Below the pieces are notes generated by a model, which worked only from the letters and a program-made list of their open reading frames with translations, had not been told where the DNA came from and did not search any database. The position numbers and the translations under genes are program-made. This document shows, piece by piece, positions 22,860 to 35,702 of a stretch of 60,000 nucleotides of DNA. The DNA is from Membranipora membranacea (lineage: Eukaryota; Bryozoa; Gymnolaemata; Cheilostomatida; Membraniporidae): the NCBI GenBank assembly GCA_914767715.1, contig OU612071.1, positions 24,303,681 through 24,363,680 of the forward strand, given 5' to 3'. How positions within the stretch are numbered: the stretch's first letter is position 1; each line of letters begins with the position of its first letter.

Positions 22860-25050
22860 GGTTGCAATACAGTTTGATGTTCTCTCCACTTTTCCAGTAG
22901 TGTCATACAAAAGAAAATAGCCGTCAGCAAATTCAGGATTGATAATTGATGTAATTGATGTTTTGGTTTGGTCAACAACAGGTTCCAGAAAGGGGTATGC
23001 TTGATTTTGTACAAATGGCTCCTCGGCACTCTTTTTAATTTCTTCTTTGCATTAAAAATCGGCAGAACATCGCTCGAAAACTGGTACGAGAATTGGTTCT
23101 CAACATTGATCTCTTCTATATTGTAGCAGAGGGTGTATTACCATCTGTCAATTGGAATTGATGACATCCAAGTGTGTAAGAAAATCAAGTAAGGTATGCA
23201 GCGCTGCAAAATAAAATCCATTGGTTAAATAGTTCATCCTTGTCCTGTAAAGTAACTGACATCACATTTTTCCTGGTCCTGTGGTCAAATCTGTAATAAG
23301 AATGCAAATATTCAACTACTGCTGCTGAATTAGGCCCAGGGTTGTGGTTTAGATGGTATCAGTTAGTGAGGAAATAACCTTGACAATGTCAAAAGAAACT
23401 GGATAACTGGATTTGACTGGTTGACTACAGAATAGGTAGCAGAATTGTTCATAGCCATCCATCACTTAACTTTGCAGCATGCCTGATCTCCTTAGTGAGA
23501 GGGTCGCACACAGAGAACAATAAGGGATTGTGTATTCTATGATAAGCTACCTGCATATTTAAGGAAGGCCCTACTGAACTGGGCATAGGTATCATTGAGA
23601 TCCTTCATAGAAAGCCTAGCTCTATTTGTTAATTGTTATTGGAGATTAACAGTAATCTTGTTATTGTTGGCAATCCTTTCAACATGATCAGAACCTACCG
23701 AGCAATGGCTAGATAAATTATAAATCTTTACCATCAGGTGAAGCACACTCTGCCCAGCCTTTTTCAATCAATCTCAATATTATGTAATAAAAGATGGATG
23801 TAGTGTGTAACATTGAGGTTGCTGAATTTCGCTCAAGTATTGAAAGAGATTCAATCATCAAATCTATTCAACTCATTGCGAGGCCTGTTGCTTGGGCCAG
23901 ACGCAATGAAGTGTATCGTATAAACCAGCTGTGTCGCCGAAGCTGTATTAACTTTGCCTACATCAAACTATGTCATCATTGATTCACAGGCATCTGATCA
24001 TCAAGCACCTTGATTGTATGATGAGATAGATCACATTGAACAAGTTCTTGTGGATCTTGTTCTCCCTGCAATTTCACAAAAACAGCTATTTTCAGATATG
24101 GTATACATGTTTAACCCAAACAGCTATTTCATAATAGTTAATCCTAATTATTTGATGTTTTATGTAGCTCTGAGTGGTATTAGGAAAGATTTTTGTTACG
24201 GCTTGTAAAATAAAAGTAACCTTATCAAAATCATGGTAGGGCTGCTGGGTGCCATGATTTTCAATTTTTACAGACAGCAGACAATCACTGTGTGGCGGCT
24301 GGAAATAACAACCCACCGCAAAGCAGATTTATAAACTTCATGACCAATTGTATGTCTTAATTTAAACATTCATTATTTATCTACTTTGGCATCTTTTAAT
24401 TCCTTGTTTTTCAAACAATAGCTAAACCACAAACAGATGGATAGACATAAACATTTGCCTGCACCCAGGGTTATTTTATGATTAGCCAGAAACCCGCAGA
24501 ATAAGGAAAAGTGCAATATACTGCAGACAAATGGAATGAGTACATTCACCAAATAAATCCATTGGCCTTGATTATGCTGCCCTGCTGACTTTATTTGGAG
24601 CAGAAGGCTACAAGGAAAAGACCACTGTGAAACACAATCGGGATTGACGGATGTGCTTAATATCATTATTTACCTTTTTTTTTTGTTTCAAGCATACTTC
24701 ATTAGTTAAACATGTTTTCCTTCGATCTAGTATTATTACGAGAATGCAACAATGCTTATATCTGTGGACTCACATGATTATCGATTGCTGCCTGATATTC
24801 CATTTAGTTACGACAATCACATTATGCTTCAATATAAAATCTGCCGAATGATCAATCAAGCTCTGTCAAGGCCGATGATTCTAATCATATCTAAGATTTA
24901 GCTACACAATAACCCAGAGTATATCTTAGCAATGTCTTGCTAAATCTCCTATTGTAGCCACTCCCCTGTTGACTTTGTGATCAGATGTCAATTACCAAGC
25001 TTGTTTGGCATTTCCTTCACATTACCATAACATCAATATTAGAAATAAAG
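22860..25050. other. Gap: no gene recognised
   Basis: Scattered short frames on both strands (for example 23794-23982 and 24373-24666) show no domain or consistent splice frame. An (AAT/AAC)n stretch at about 25050-25085 leads into the retrotransposon ORF relic. Confidence 0.35.
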
Positions 25051-25085
25051 AACAATAACAATAATAATAATAACAATAATAATAG

Positions 25086-25860
25086 CGCCAGTAGTGGATT
25101 GGCCTTAACCGGCATCCACTAATATCGGCTTGGTGCCCGACGCTTCGCTGGACCTAAGGGAGAAAATCCTGACAGAAAATCCCTACTGCTGAGTGGGACA
25201 GATTCTTCAATCATCAGCTAAGGGAGCTAACCCTGACAGAAAACAAACTCATATCTCATGATGAATACAACAAGTACAATACAGAGTAACGGCGTGAATG
25301 AGAGGGAGAGTAATGCTCGATCTGTCTCGCCCGGCAGGCTACCTGTGGTGAACCAGGCAGGAGTCGGTCATCATTCTACTACTGGCGAAGGAAGACCAGC
25401 AACTCAGCGAATGATCTATACTAGGGAAGATAACATCAGAATTATGGAGTGCTACTATTCTAGTGAGCCAATGAGGAGAGGATACATGTCAAGGATGGCA
25501 AAGATATGGCAAGATCGAGGGGGATTTGAACTCACGGAGAACAGACTAGCGATACAGGAAAGGACGATTATCAGAAGGGACCGGCTTACAAAAGAGGAAA
25601 TGGATGAGATCAGGATAAGAGAGAGATCAGGATCAGGGAGCACCGGCAATGGAAGAAGGACAGACGACTGTTGAAATGATCCCAACAAGTGTACTAGAAC
25701 GCATTTACCAAGGTCGTGGAAGAGAATATGACCATCGAGTGAGACAAGAAGACATCATGACAGAGATCAGATTATCAGATGAGAAAAGGGAATTAGTTGA
25801 GGAAATCAAGATACAGAGAGGAAGGCTGCAGCAGTTGCTGCTGATCACTTTATAAAATAT
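25086..25860 (+). pseudogene. Non-LTR retrotransposon N-terminal ORF relic
   Basis: The frame 25258-25674 holds YTREDNIRIMECYYSSEPMR and, further on, RGGFELTENRLAIQ and LTKEEMDEI. This matches the pattern (W)TxEENxxxMxCYYxSxPxxRGYxxRM...LxxQxR...LxxxExEEI near the N-terminus of endonuclease/reverse-transcriptase polyproteins in several invertebrate non-LTR elements. I recognise it from memory. A frame change near 25650 is followed by a charged, coiled-coil-like stretch to 25855. The RT part is absent, so this is a 5' fragment. Confidence 0.6.
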
Positions 25861-26730
25861 TTTCCTCGGGAAGATTCTTCAGTGATTTTTATGTCGTTAC
25901 GAGTTGTCACAACCGTAGAGGGCAATTCTGAAACAAGATAAATTAGAGCAATAGTAGAGTAATATTATTCTAGATCTTTCAGAGTGAATACCAGAGTCCA
26001 TTCTGCCTGCTGATCTCTTACTTCAGCTTACATCTAATTGTGTGGCAGGCAGTATCTTTTTGAGTGTTTCCTTCGCACATATTCAACCTTCAATTATATA
26101 AGTTACTGTCAATATAAAATAAAACACACTTAACATGTATCGGAAAGTCGTTATACAAAATATTGCAAACATCCGCCATACACACATTGTCTAGTACTGT
26201 TTTCCTATGCTGCATATACAGAATATACTGATGTAAATGTAACATTGCATAGGCTTCTACTCCTTATAATCTAACGCGAGAGGTTTTTTAGTTTGAACCC
26301 TTGATGATGAAATACTTATTTCTGTATTGCCTTAACACCATGGAATACTGTCTGTATCTGTTTGTGATTTTGTCCTTTTTGTCATCTGCCTCATCCATGT
26401 AAACTACATTCTGCCGTTCACTTATACTGTTATAATTATATGGACGATATCCCCGACTAGTAGGAAATAATAATCGTTTGACAATTCTTATTCATAATCT
26501 CCACTTCATTGTTAAATTGATTGAAGAAAGATATGATCTTATGATATGGCTGGCATGTGTTAGCTTTACTTTAGTACTTAACGTCCCTGGAAGTACCACA
26601 GCAAAATATAGTCTGGTAGATAGTTCAGCAGTTATTATGCAATATCTTCACAACACAGTGTAGTTAAGGTCAGATCGTTGTCCAAGATGAGAAGTTTTGA
26701 AGCTTTTACCTCAAACACAAAAATCCCTGC
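25861..26730. other. Gap: AT-rich, nothing recognised
   Basis: A 61-codon frame at 26478-26663 lacks motifs. GTGTAGTTAAGGTCAGATC near 26659 reappears inverted near 30541, hinting at the end of a dispersed repeat. Confidence 0.3.
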
Positions 26731-26804
26731 CCTACCTGGGAGTCGAACCCAGGACCTTGTGCATTCTAAGCTAAAGCCATACCACTGCGCTATACTTGCC
26801 ACGC
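26731..26804 (-). ncRNA. tRNA-like sequence with intact T arm
   Basis: On the minus strand TAGCGCAGTGGTATGGC (A-box-like) and GGGTTCGACTCCC (B box) stand 43 nt apart. The T stem CTGGG/CCCAG pairs perfectly, but only two acceptor pairs form and the D and anticodon stems are weak. This is a tRNA pseudogene or SINE head. It is the best preserved of the tRNA-like sequences in the window. Confidence 0.6.
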
Positions 26805-29800
26805 TATCACATGATCAAATACACAGCAAGAAGTCCAAGTGATGATCTCCATACAAGTAATTGTGGTTAGTGCTATGAGTAGTTGTGGTTGTGGTTAGAG
26901 CTATGAATAGCGATGAATAACTATGATATGAAGCTTACGCTATGAAATATTTTGTGAGCAGTGACATTGAAAAATGTTTGCATTTGTCTGGCAAACTGTG
27001 GTATGATACCAGAGACTATTATCTATAGTCTCTGATGATACTACGAGCAAGCGGTGACCATTAAACTAAGATACCAATCTTCAATCGGACAAAACAGAAT
27101 CAAACAGTCTTCCTACCCGGTGACAGTGTTACCTTGATTCCAGCCAAGGTCGTGGCTAAAGAAAACGCACAGCCTAGCAGCAAACAATTAGTGGCAGGCC
27201 AGTCATAGGTATACGGTATCAAAAATACTGACCCCCTTTCCCCTTGTCTAGTCAGACTAACATGCCAAACCTCTTGGTAAATCTAAACTACATGACAAAT
27301 GATAATCCCTCATATCACCAACTCCTATCATCAGGGCTGACATAGACCAAGCTTGGTCCATTTGCCTGGATCCCAATCCACTAGTCACGCCGCAGGCCTG
27401 CGGCGTTACCAGTGGAAGGGAGCAACAGGAATGCAGACAATTGTATTAATCTTGTTCTAGAGTTAACATGACAAAACTAAATCTGAATCAAAACTCGAGA
27501 ATATCGTTGTCTGACTCTATAATACTAAGATTTATTTGCTGAATACGGAGAAAATAGAATAGTGAATATGGATAAAAAACTATATATACTTCAAGAGAAA
27601 GTTTAGCTCAATAACTGGCAGTACCTGCTAATAAGGAAGTCATGGTAATATAATAAGTTGCAAAACCATTTTCATATTTTCATTGAACAAGTTTTGTAAG
27701 ACAGCTAACATCGAGCAACGCAAACACAGCCTAATCCCTTGAAGAAGTGTCTTTTATGCAACAAAAGTACCGCCACTTGCAAAAAAACAGAGCCAGGCAT
27801 AGGGAGTCGTTCGAGCAGCATCTTGAGATGAAGTCATTCATCGGGAAGCACTGTAAAGTCTTTGTTTAGGCGATAGAGTAATCGATCTTGGCTCTTGCAC
27901 AGTACTATTTTTTCAATACGCAATAGGTCCAGTTATATAAGATGTCCACTAAAATCTCAATCTATAAAAAAAAAACATCATACAAGGAATTACCTCACCA
28001 GTTCATTCAAAAGATATGCAGAAAAAATTCTCACGGGCATTGACCAGTGGACTACACACAGTTTTCGTGTGCGTGTCCTCTCGCTTTCAACATGATAGAA
28101 ATCTCCCCAGCGGTCTGTCAAGTTATTTATAAATCTTAACAATAGTAAGTGAAGCACCCAAAGTTAAATAATACCCAGCCCTAACTTCTTATAATCTTAG
28201 TAGCTGCAAAAAAAATAGATAGTGTGTCTATTTGACAGAGAGGTATTATTAAATTGCGCAACCACCATGAAAAGAAAGTCAAATATTTAATAAATTATCT
28301 CAGCATGATTCCTGTTGAACTGTAATAGCCAAACTGTTATTGGAAAACGATCAAAGGATGCCAACAAACTCTCCCCTAATTAACAAAAATAGACCTGAGG
28401 GCTCTTTTATTTATGTATATCATTAAAAAATAATTGTGATTTTCTCTTCTCTGAGACGGATATAGCTCCGTGGCTTTTTTTCATGGTACAACGGAAACTG
28501 GATTGAATGTTTTTTTAATTCCTCTGTCCACAAATTACTGATAAGGGTGCTTTACTCGGGATTTTACAGAGGTTTATCTATGTCATGTTAGATCCAATTA
28601 ACAAGCACCGGACGTAGATGAGTTTGATCACAAAAAACAAATGCCTGATGATTTTTCCTCCCGCAGACGATAACCAATACTTATTTACGAATGGTGTCAG
28701 GGCTTCATGAAATGTAAATAAAGTTTTCCAAATGCTGATAGAAACAAAAAGGAATTCGCATAAATGGTTTCTGAAATATTCAGACGCAAAGCCAATTTCT
28801 CCACTAGAGTAAACAACATCAATGTACAGCAGGGATCAAGTTGAAATCTGGATAGAACACCGCCATCTGCATCCCACAGATGTAGGTGATCACAATAGAT
28901 AAATTGGAAAGGAGTGGTAAACAGTATTCAGCCAATGCCACTTTTTCTAAAATTACCAGCATTACAATGTTCCCATTAACCTGGTCTCTCTATAAAATCC
29001 AGAGAACTGTGTTACAAGTTAAATCAAAATATTCCTATAATGGAGACCAATTTCAAATGTGAAAAGATAAGTTGCAGGAGGAAATACCTCTACAGAAGTT
29101 TTCTGCTTTGTAGTTTGATTACATACCCTTATATGCAAGGCCGAGTGTATCTGAAATCTTTAGTGATTGCAGCTGCGCCAGAAGTTCTTCCGAGCCTCAT
29201 GTCCTCAGCCTAAAGATATATGAAATACCCATCATCATAACATTTAAAAATGGAAAAAAAAAGCGAGAAAATGTAACTAACCATGAAGAGAGCAACGATA
29301 TGTTCATCATAGCATGGATGCCCGGGAGATGTCAATGCCCTTAACAACAACAAGATGGACACTACCGCTACAAGTTCATACCGGTAAAAAAAAAACAAAT
29401 AGATAAGCATCCTTTTAGCAACTTTGTATTTAGAGCTTATGAGTCACTGTGAAAGAGGCAGGCTCCGTTCCAAGGATCTGAACCTGTTTATGTTTGTTCT
29501 CTACATACATGCGAAATTGTGATCTGGCAGCAACAGCTTCACTTCTCAGTTGGATACATCATATTATATGGTGTCGATGCTCACGTAAAAAATGATGACT
29601 ATCAATAAATGTTTAATTGAAGAAACTTCTATATTAAAATACAATTTAATAGTAGGCCTGCGATTCGACTGTCCTAACATTTGTTTCAGTTTGTCATTGT
29701 ACTTACCCTGCAATTGGTACATCCTCCGCTGATCTGATATCATCATGAGACTCGATATGATTGCCGGTGGTATACTGTATTTAGTAAGAAGAGCCATCCC

Positions 29801-30950
29801 ATACAAAACATACATACTTCCTAGTTCGTAAAATCTGATTCAATCTATGTCAGCAAGTCAGAGTACAATTGTTCTCAATTTATAGCAACTTCCCTATCCA
29901 GTATCAGTGATTGCTGGAGCAATTTAAGTTCTTCCCTGAGCAGCCGGCCTAAATACTGTAGAATGATTATCACCACTGGACAGTCTTGCAAAATAGGCAG
30001 TTACTAGCTGCACCTAGCATGCTCTGCAAGTGTGATCAAGGATGATCAACATGTGCTCAATGGACCATGAATTAACACACGCTTCAATTACAGCATATAA
30101 CGCATTCGATAGGCAGGCGTGCTACAATATAAATTATCATTGCCCAAATAATGGCTAGAAAATGTATCATGAAAAATGGATGTTACTCACCTATGAAAGC
30201 CTCTCACCCCTTTAATATTATATCAAATGGCATAAGATTAAAAATGTACAGAAGATAAATATGTTTTCTACCATCTGAGAAACATCCATGGTGATAAGTT
30301 CAGCAGGAAAGAAATTAAATCAGGTGGGTTAAAGGCATGTTTTTTTACCCTAAAAATACCCTTTTTCCCCAAAAAGTGATAAAAATTTTGGGTCAACCCT
30401 CATGAAAGACAAAATGTACAATGACCCATTAAAAAACCCTTCGAATGATAGCTCAAATGTCCAAATCGGACAACAACTGCTCAAGTTATCGCAGGTGGGT
30501 TAATCTCCATTGAAGTCTATATGTCGCAAAAAAAGGCACAGATCTGACCTTAACTACACTGTGAGCACCATTTCATTGCCATTTTTTGCTCAGGATGCTT
30601 CATTTTAATGATAACAAAGGACTAAAAGATGAATAAATTCCAAATATTTTATTTTAGTCATCTTTGATTGCAGGGTGGAGGCGTTTTTTTATGTCTCATT
30701 TTCGATGTCTGAATAAGGTATTAATTTAGTCTGAACATAGGCATGTTTACTTGCTAGGGCTCAGATGGTTGTCAGCTGTTGATGATTCAAATCGAAGTGA
30801 TAGGTTAATATTAATACTGTTGGGTTAAGATACTGTTGCCCCTTATATTACAGTGATGACACCAGTTTGAACCTTCACAGCTTGATGGGCCCATGGTCTG
30901 AAACCAGAAATAAAATTTAGACCCTTGGCCACCCTCGCATATTTTGTTGA
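26805..30950. other. Gap: no gene recognised
   Basis: It contains a short inverted repeat CAGAGACTA/TAGTCTCTG at 27010-27035 and the GC-rich palindrome at 27377-27416. Several short frames (27895-28095, 29210-29410, 29564-29815) lack motifs. Confidence 0.3.
27377..27416. repeat. GC-rich 40-bp palindrome
   Basis: ACGCCGCAGG/CCTGCGGCGT (27387-27406) is a perfect CpG-rich 20-bp palindrome. Pairing continues outward to TCCACT/AGTGGA with two mismatches. The surrounding sequence is AT-rich. Confidence 0.93.
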
Positions 30951-31009
30951 TAAGCATTTAAAGCATTTGAATTTTTGGTTGGATATTGTTCACTTAATCT
31001 TGTGATCCT

Positions 31010-32216
31010 ATGGATAGATACCAGTTCGCATATCAAGCTAATCGGTCTACACAAGATGCCCTGCTCTGTCTAACTTCGACCGTCACCAGCTTTATTGACC
31101 AGAAGGCTTCACACTATGCTAGATGTCTCTTCTTAGACTTTTCATCGGCCTTTAACACTATACATGTTCCTGATCTTATCTCGCAGCTTACTCATCTTGA
31201 CTCCAATGTCACTGAGTGGATCTACAGCTTCTTATCTAACAGAGTGCAAAGAACTGTTGTTGATGGTAAAACTTCAAATGCTATTATAACGAAAACTGGC
31301 ACCCCCCAGGGCTGCTGTCTGTCTCCCCTTTTGTTCTCCATATATACAAACCGGATTACCTCAAACCTGAGTAATGTTACAATAATTAAGTACGCAGATG
31401 ACACTTGCATCATAGGCTGCATAGCTAATCAATCAGATCTCAACTCCTATTTTGATGAAATCCATAGAATTGCTAAACAATGTGATGATTTAAATTTTTT
31501 ATTAAACCCTACTAAGACCCAGGAAATGATGCTATCCACCCAATATGTTAAACCTTCTACCCCTACACTTGTTTTAAATGATACTGCTATTGCTTTTAGT
31601 GATAAAGTTAAATATCTTGGTGTATTAGTTGACGATAAGCTGCGTTTTAATGATCATGTGCATGGTATAGTTTCAACCGCCTCTCAAAGGATGTATGTAG
31701 TCAGGAGTTTTGTATTTTTAAGCTCTAAATCACTATCAAATATGCTTTTTAAAAGTTTTATTGTATCACAAATCTCCTATTGCTTACCCATTATTTTTAA
31801 AAGCTTGCATGCTGCTGACAAGCAACGCCTGTGTAAAATTTTCAAGGACGCTATTAAGTTAGGCATTGAACATCCCGATATTTATACCATGATGGACAAT
31901 CAGACACGAACACTGGCCTTACGCTATATTCACGATGAGGATCATTTCATCAATGATTTGTTGAGTAAATGTCCATCTGGCAGATACCGTACAGTAAAAC
32001 ATAGAAGCTCACTGGGGAGAGACTGTTTTCTGCGTCATATCACTCTTATTTTAAACGAAATACTTTTTTAGACAGAGATTTGAATTTTTATTCCAAGTGT
32101 CTTCGCTTTTTCTTGCTGATTCAAAGTGCCAGCAATTACACTGTATTTCGCGACTCATTTTTTTCTTTTAATAATGCTGTCAGTGATAGTAATAAAATCC
32201 ATCCATCCATCCATAT
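31010..32216 (+). mobile_element. 5'-truncated L2/CR1-like LINE: reverse transcriptase with intact 353-codon frame
   Basis: The frame 31010-32071 is uninterrupted and encodes the RT domain of a non-LTR retrotransposon, which copies element RNA into DNA at a nicked target. Visible blocks are YQFAYQANRSTQDALL at the N-terminus, FLDFSSAFNTI (first catalytic Asp), TGTPQGCCLSPLLF, YADD at 31391-31402 (catalytic pair), KYLGVLVDDKLRF and a C-terminal block ending GRYRTVKHRSS.GRDCF. The endonuclease and the RT N-terminus are missing, as in ordinary 5' truncation. A short 3' UTR ends in (ATCC)n at 32198-32213. The next exon of the helicase relic starts 18 bp later, so the LINE landed in or beside its intron. 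The unbroken frame suggests a fairly recent insertion. Confidence 0.88.
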
Positions 32217-32445
32217 CCCCATTTTTTTTCCAGAATGCCCCATCCCAATTCCCAATTGTAATGCCATTGGTGTCAATGATTAAGAATCTACCCAAGCTCT
32301 CGGCAATTCATCTCTCTGCCGCCGCCGCGGTGTTCATATTTACGAGCCCGAAGAGTATTCTCGATGGCAGTGGGAGAAAGGCGTTACAGGAGGGTTTGAA
32401 TGTGAAGACTGTGTTCATCGACGAATTCCATATCGTTGAGCAATG

Positions 32446-33608
32446 GTAGTTATTCTTTCTCATCACGCAGTGTTCAAATATTATGCCCATGACACATCGT
32501 AAATAAGCAAATCTATATGACCTCCTTCTAGGGGTGGAACGATCTCTTGAGGTTGGAGTTGAATTTCGGATATTTGACCTCGGATCCAACCACAAACCGG
32601 GTCGGATATGTGTTATGTCTGATCCAGATGAAACGTTTTTAATCAACACTTACTTAGCAATAGCATCATTTATCTCACTGAAAATGACAAGGGAGGAAGT
32701 ATGATAGTCATTAATTTTTGTTCAGATGAGATAATTGAGTTTGGCTGAAAGCACTCAGTGGTGATCAGTAGGCATTCAATACCTGTCTCATTTTCATAGC
32801 TATCTATATCGTTGCTGATTAAATTGGGTGGATGTCTTTTTTTTCTGCTGAAATTGATAGAAGCATCTTTACTCAGATCGTTGTGACATAAGATATAATT
32901 ATTTGTCCAATGATGTTCCTTGTAACAAAATTTCTAGTTTGATGAACTAAGTAATTATCCTCTTCTGCTTTTTCAAAGTAGGAAGACAATTCCTATCTCT
33001 AATCACAACAGAGATTTGGGACATAGGAGCAGGGAGTTTATTCAAACTCAGTGATTTGTAACATCGGGGTTTGAGTGATCCTGACAAATTGAGTGCCTGT
33101 GCACAAATTCTCATTGTCAAGAGATCTTAACACTCATTAAATGATCTTTTCAAATAATCTGTTTGTGTGATCCTTGCGCTGATTGAGTGATAAGTTGCTC
33201 CTGTAAAGAATTATATCCAAGCTGATATGTGCAAATTTAAACTAGGGTAATGGTTCAGGGAAGAGATTGTTGACGGAGTTTATCCATGTATATAATGACC
33301 TTAATTGTATATTATGGTGCTAAAGAAGAGCTGCTGTGACTGGTAAATTTAGCGCATTTACGCGTTATCCGGGTCCGGATCCGATCCGAGGTTGGATTTA
33401 TAGACCGATCCGATATCCGATCCGAGGTTGCCCAACCCTGATCCGTTCCACCCCTACCTCATTCTGCTTCCGGAGTGAAAATAATGAAAATCCAGACAGA
33501 AGCCAGCTATAACAGGCATTGAAATAGTCACATATTTAGATTTTGTAAATTGAGAAGAAAAAACAAAGGGCCATAATTAAATCATAATAACTGACAATTA
33601 TCAGGCCT
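32446..33608. other. Intronic gap of the helicase relic
   Basis: It contains a related inverted pair of GATCCGA-rich text (around 32560-32610 and 33365-33440; GGTCGGATATG against CCGATATCCGATCC), probably the ends of a MITE-like insertion with CCACCCCTA near its outer edges (TAGGGGTGGAACGATC near 32531; GATCCGTTCCACCCCTA near 33441). No gene is present. Confidence 0.4.
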
Positions 33609-33668
33609 AGTCAAGTGCTCTGACTCCAAGGCACAGGGAGTTTGTGGCACCAGGCTATCAAACTCCTA
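33609..33668 (+). mobile_element. Half copy of a hairpin MITE (GTCTAAGTGCTCAGACTCC family)
   Basis: Reads AGTCAAGTGCTCTGACTCC and continues to AGGCTATCAAACTCCT, matching one arm of the 34205-34318 copy. Confidence 0.7.
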
Positions 33669-34204
33669 TCCCCATATTCAATATGATCTCTCAAATGTAA
33701 ATGTAGATGATGGCAGCTATGGGGGTCAATGGAGCTGAGAAAAACCATAGATAGGCGACCGATGACATTTCATCTGGTTTAAAGTGGAAAACTAATATTA
33801 CTGGGACCATTTTTTAATATACAGAACTTGGATTAAATTTCACTACCAATAGTACTTTCCCCTAGCCAGACACTCAAAGTAAATAAAGACATGTGCTTAC
33901 ATTCACATTTCATGCTATTTTACGGGTGCTGAGAAAGGAAAGGACGACACATTTCGGAGTGCATATGGCAGACTACAGCTTGCACTCCTTTCTGAGGAGT
34001 GTGCCTTTCGTGTGTATGTCAGCCACTGCCTCTGATGATACCATAGACTATGTCAAGACATCACTAAACATTGCGCCAAATATTTTCAAAGTTTCTATCA
34101 ATAAGAAAAATATGATGTAAGTCATATTATTTTAAGTGTGTATAATTTTTAATGCTTAAATTCGGGAGCATCTAGCTAGTTCCACACATGGATGTTAATA
34201 TCTG

Positions 34205-34318
34205 CTCAGACTCCAAGGTGCAGGGAGTTACCTGTGCCATCTATCAAACTATCAAACAGAGGAGTTTGATAGCTGGCGCAGGTATCTCCCTGCGCCTTGG
34301 AGTCTGAGCTCTTAGACT
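34205..34318. mobile_element. Hairpin MITE, fullest copy
   Basis: The arms run from GCTCAGACTCCAAGG to ATCAAACT on the left and from AGTTTGATAGC to CCTTGGAGTCTGAGCT on the right. They pair over about 48 bp with few mismatches. It lies in the intron between helicase exons B and C. Confidence 0.85.
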
Positions 34319-35223
34319 ATTCCCAGTGTGCCGCAATGCTTTCCTGTTCAACTTTTAAGTGCTGACATTGGCCAACACTTGCAGTTACTCTCAGCCCAGT
34401 GACAGTTCAGTTCAGCTGGTGATGGTGTCAACCTTGCGGTTGTCAACGTCTAAATTCAGCTACATTTTCATAAAAAAAATACAAGTTACAAGTTACAGGG
34501 AACATTCTTGGTCGTGTGACCTGATTAATTCTAGACTGCTAGACCTTCCTAGAATTATGATATTCTTCACAAACATCAACACCTTAGTGGATGCTTACCA
34601 GTACATCACACTTAACACGCATCAACCTGTAGGTTCTACCACCGCCAGAGTGGTTATGTACCACTTGATAACAGACAGCAACATCAAGTCAAGAATATTG
34701 GCTGACCTTGGCAATTCATCTGGTCATGTTAAAGTATCTCTCTGTTCTAGCGGTCTATCAATGGGGCTCAATTTGAGAAACATTGAATATGTCATTCATT
34801 ACGGTGTTCCCACCACTGCTGGTGCGCTTCCAGGAATCTGGTCGTGCTTCTAGGGAGTGCGAAGTTGTTGCACATTCTTTTATATTAACATATCCTAGAA
34901 TGGCAAAAGGACGTAAATTAGATCAGACCATGAAGAGCTATGCGCTTGCTGCGATGTTTGTGACCCTGATATCTCATGCCATGTAAAAACCCAGATAGTA
35001 GTCTTATGACAGACAGTTTTAGTGACTCGCTATCAGTAGCATCACTTGGAGATATCAGCTGCTCCAGTTCAGAGGGTGTTTAGTATCAAGTGCCCTTACT
35101 AAGAACGTTGACTTATATTACTCAGTCATGTAGATGCATACCAAGGTGGTATCAATCCAGTGCCCTATCCTCTGTGTTTAGTTATTGTCTCGAGTGCCCT
35201 TGCTCAGAACATTGATTCATATG

Positions 35224-35292
35224 GTCTAAGTGCTCAGACTACAAGGTGCAGGGAGTTACACTCCCTACACCTTGGAGACTGAGCACTTAGAC
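35224..35292. mobile_element. Hairpin MITE, short palindromic copy
   Basis: The 33-bp arms (GTCTAAGTGCTCAGACTACA... and its complement) pair with three mismatches around TAC. The inner part of the family is missing. Confidence 0.88.
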
Positions 35293-35702
35293 TATGATTT
35301 ACATTACTAGGTCAGGTATATGCATACCATTCCAGGGCCATATTCTCCATGTTTTTTATTACTGTCTCAAGAAAGACTTTACTCTGAACATTTATTTTTA
35401 TTTGGTACTCGGCCTTGTGCATACGCCTGTTTTGACTACTGGACATACTGCGCTTCTTAATATTTATAAGTCATTTGCCCTTGTTTTGGAATACCATTTG
35501 AATACTTCACAATAGAGCTATCTGGTTACAGGCTGTGCTAAACAAACTCACATATTGTCATATATATCATAACTGGCTGATGTACATGTATGACAATGTG
35601 CATGTTTGCAATATATTTCCTTTATTTATGAAGCAAGCATATCTGGGGTCATCAGATTAAGAGGTTGATCGATATGTATTCTAAAACTTCATCTTCATAA
35701 TT

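Larger units (their letters stand above)
32234..34986 (+). pseudogene. RecQ-like DNA helicase relic
   Basis: Exon A (32234-32445, after TTTTTTTTCCAG) encodes PIVMPLVSMIKNL (motif Ia), VFIFTSPKSIL and FIDEFHIVEQW with the DEFH box (32420-32431). Exon B (about 33893-34116) has VPFVCMSATAS (motif III) and the block before Asn-Met. Exon C (about 34497-34984) has IMIFFTNINTLVD, VMYHL, VKVSLCSSGLSMGLNLRNIEYVIHYG (motif V, in part) and, after a one-base frame change near 34825, QESGRASRECE, where QxxGRxGRD is expected (motif VI). The Walker A exon is missing upstream, possibly beyond the LINE insertion. RecQ helicases unwind DNA 3' to 5'. This copy lacks key parts and is inactive. Similar free-standing RecQ-like genes are repetitive in invertebrate genomes. 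Confidence 0.75.

Noticed and set aside
24373-24666. Minus-strand 97-codon hydrophobic frame
   Set aside because: Cysteine- and phenylalanine-rich composition expected from AT-rich antisense DNA; no start context, splice sites or family.
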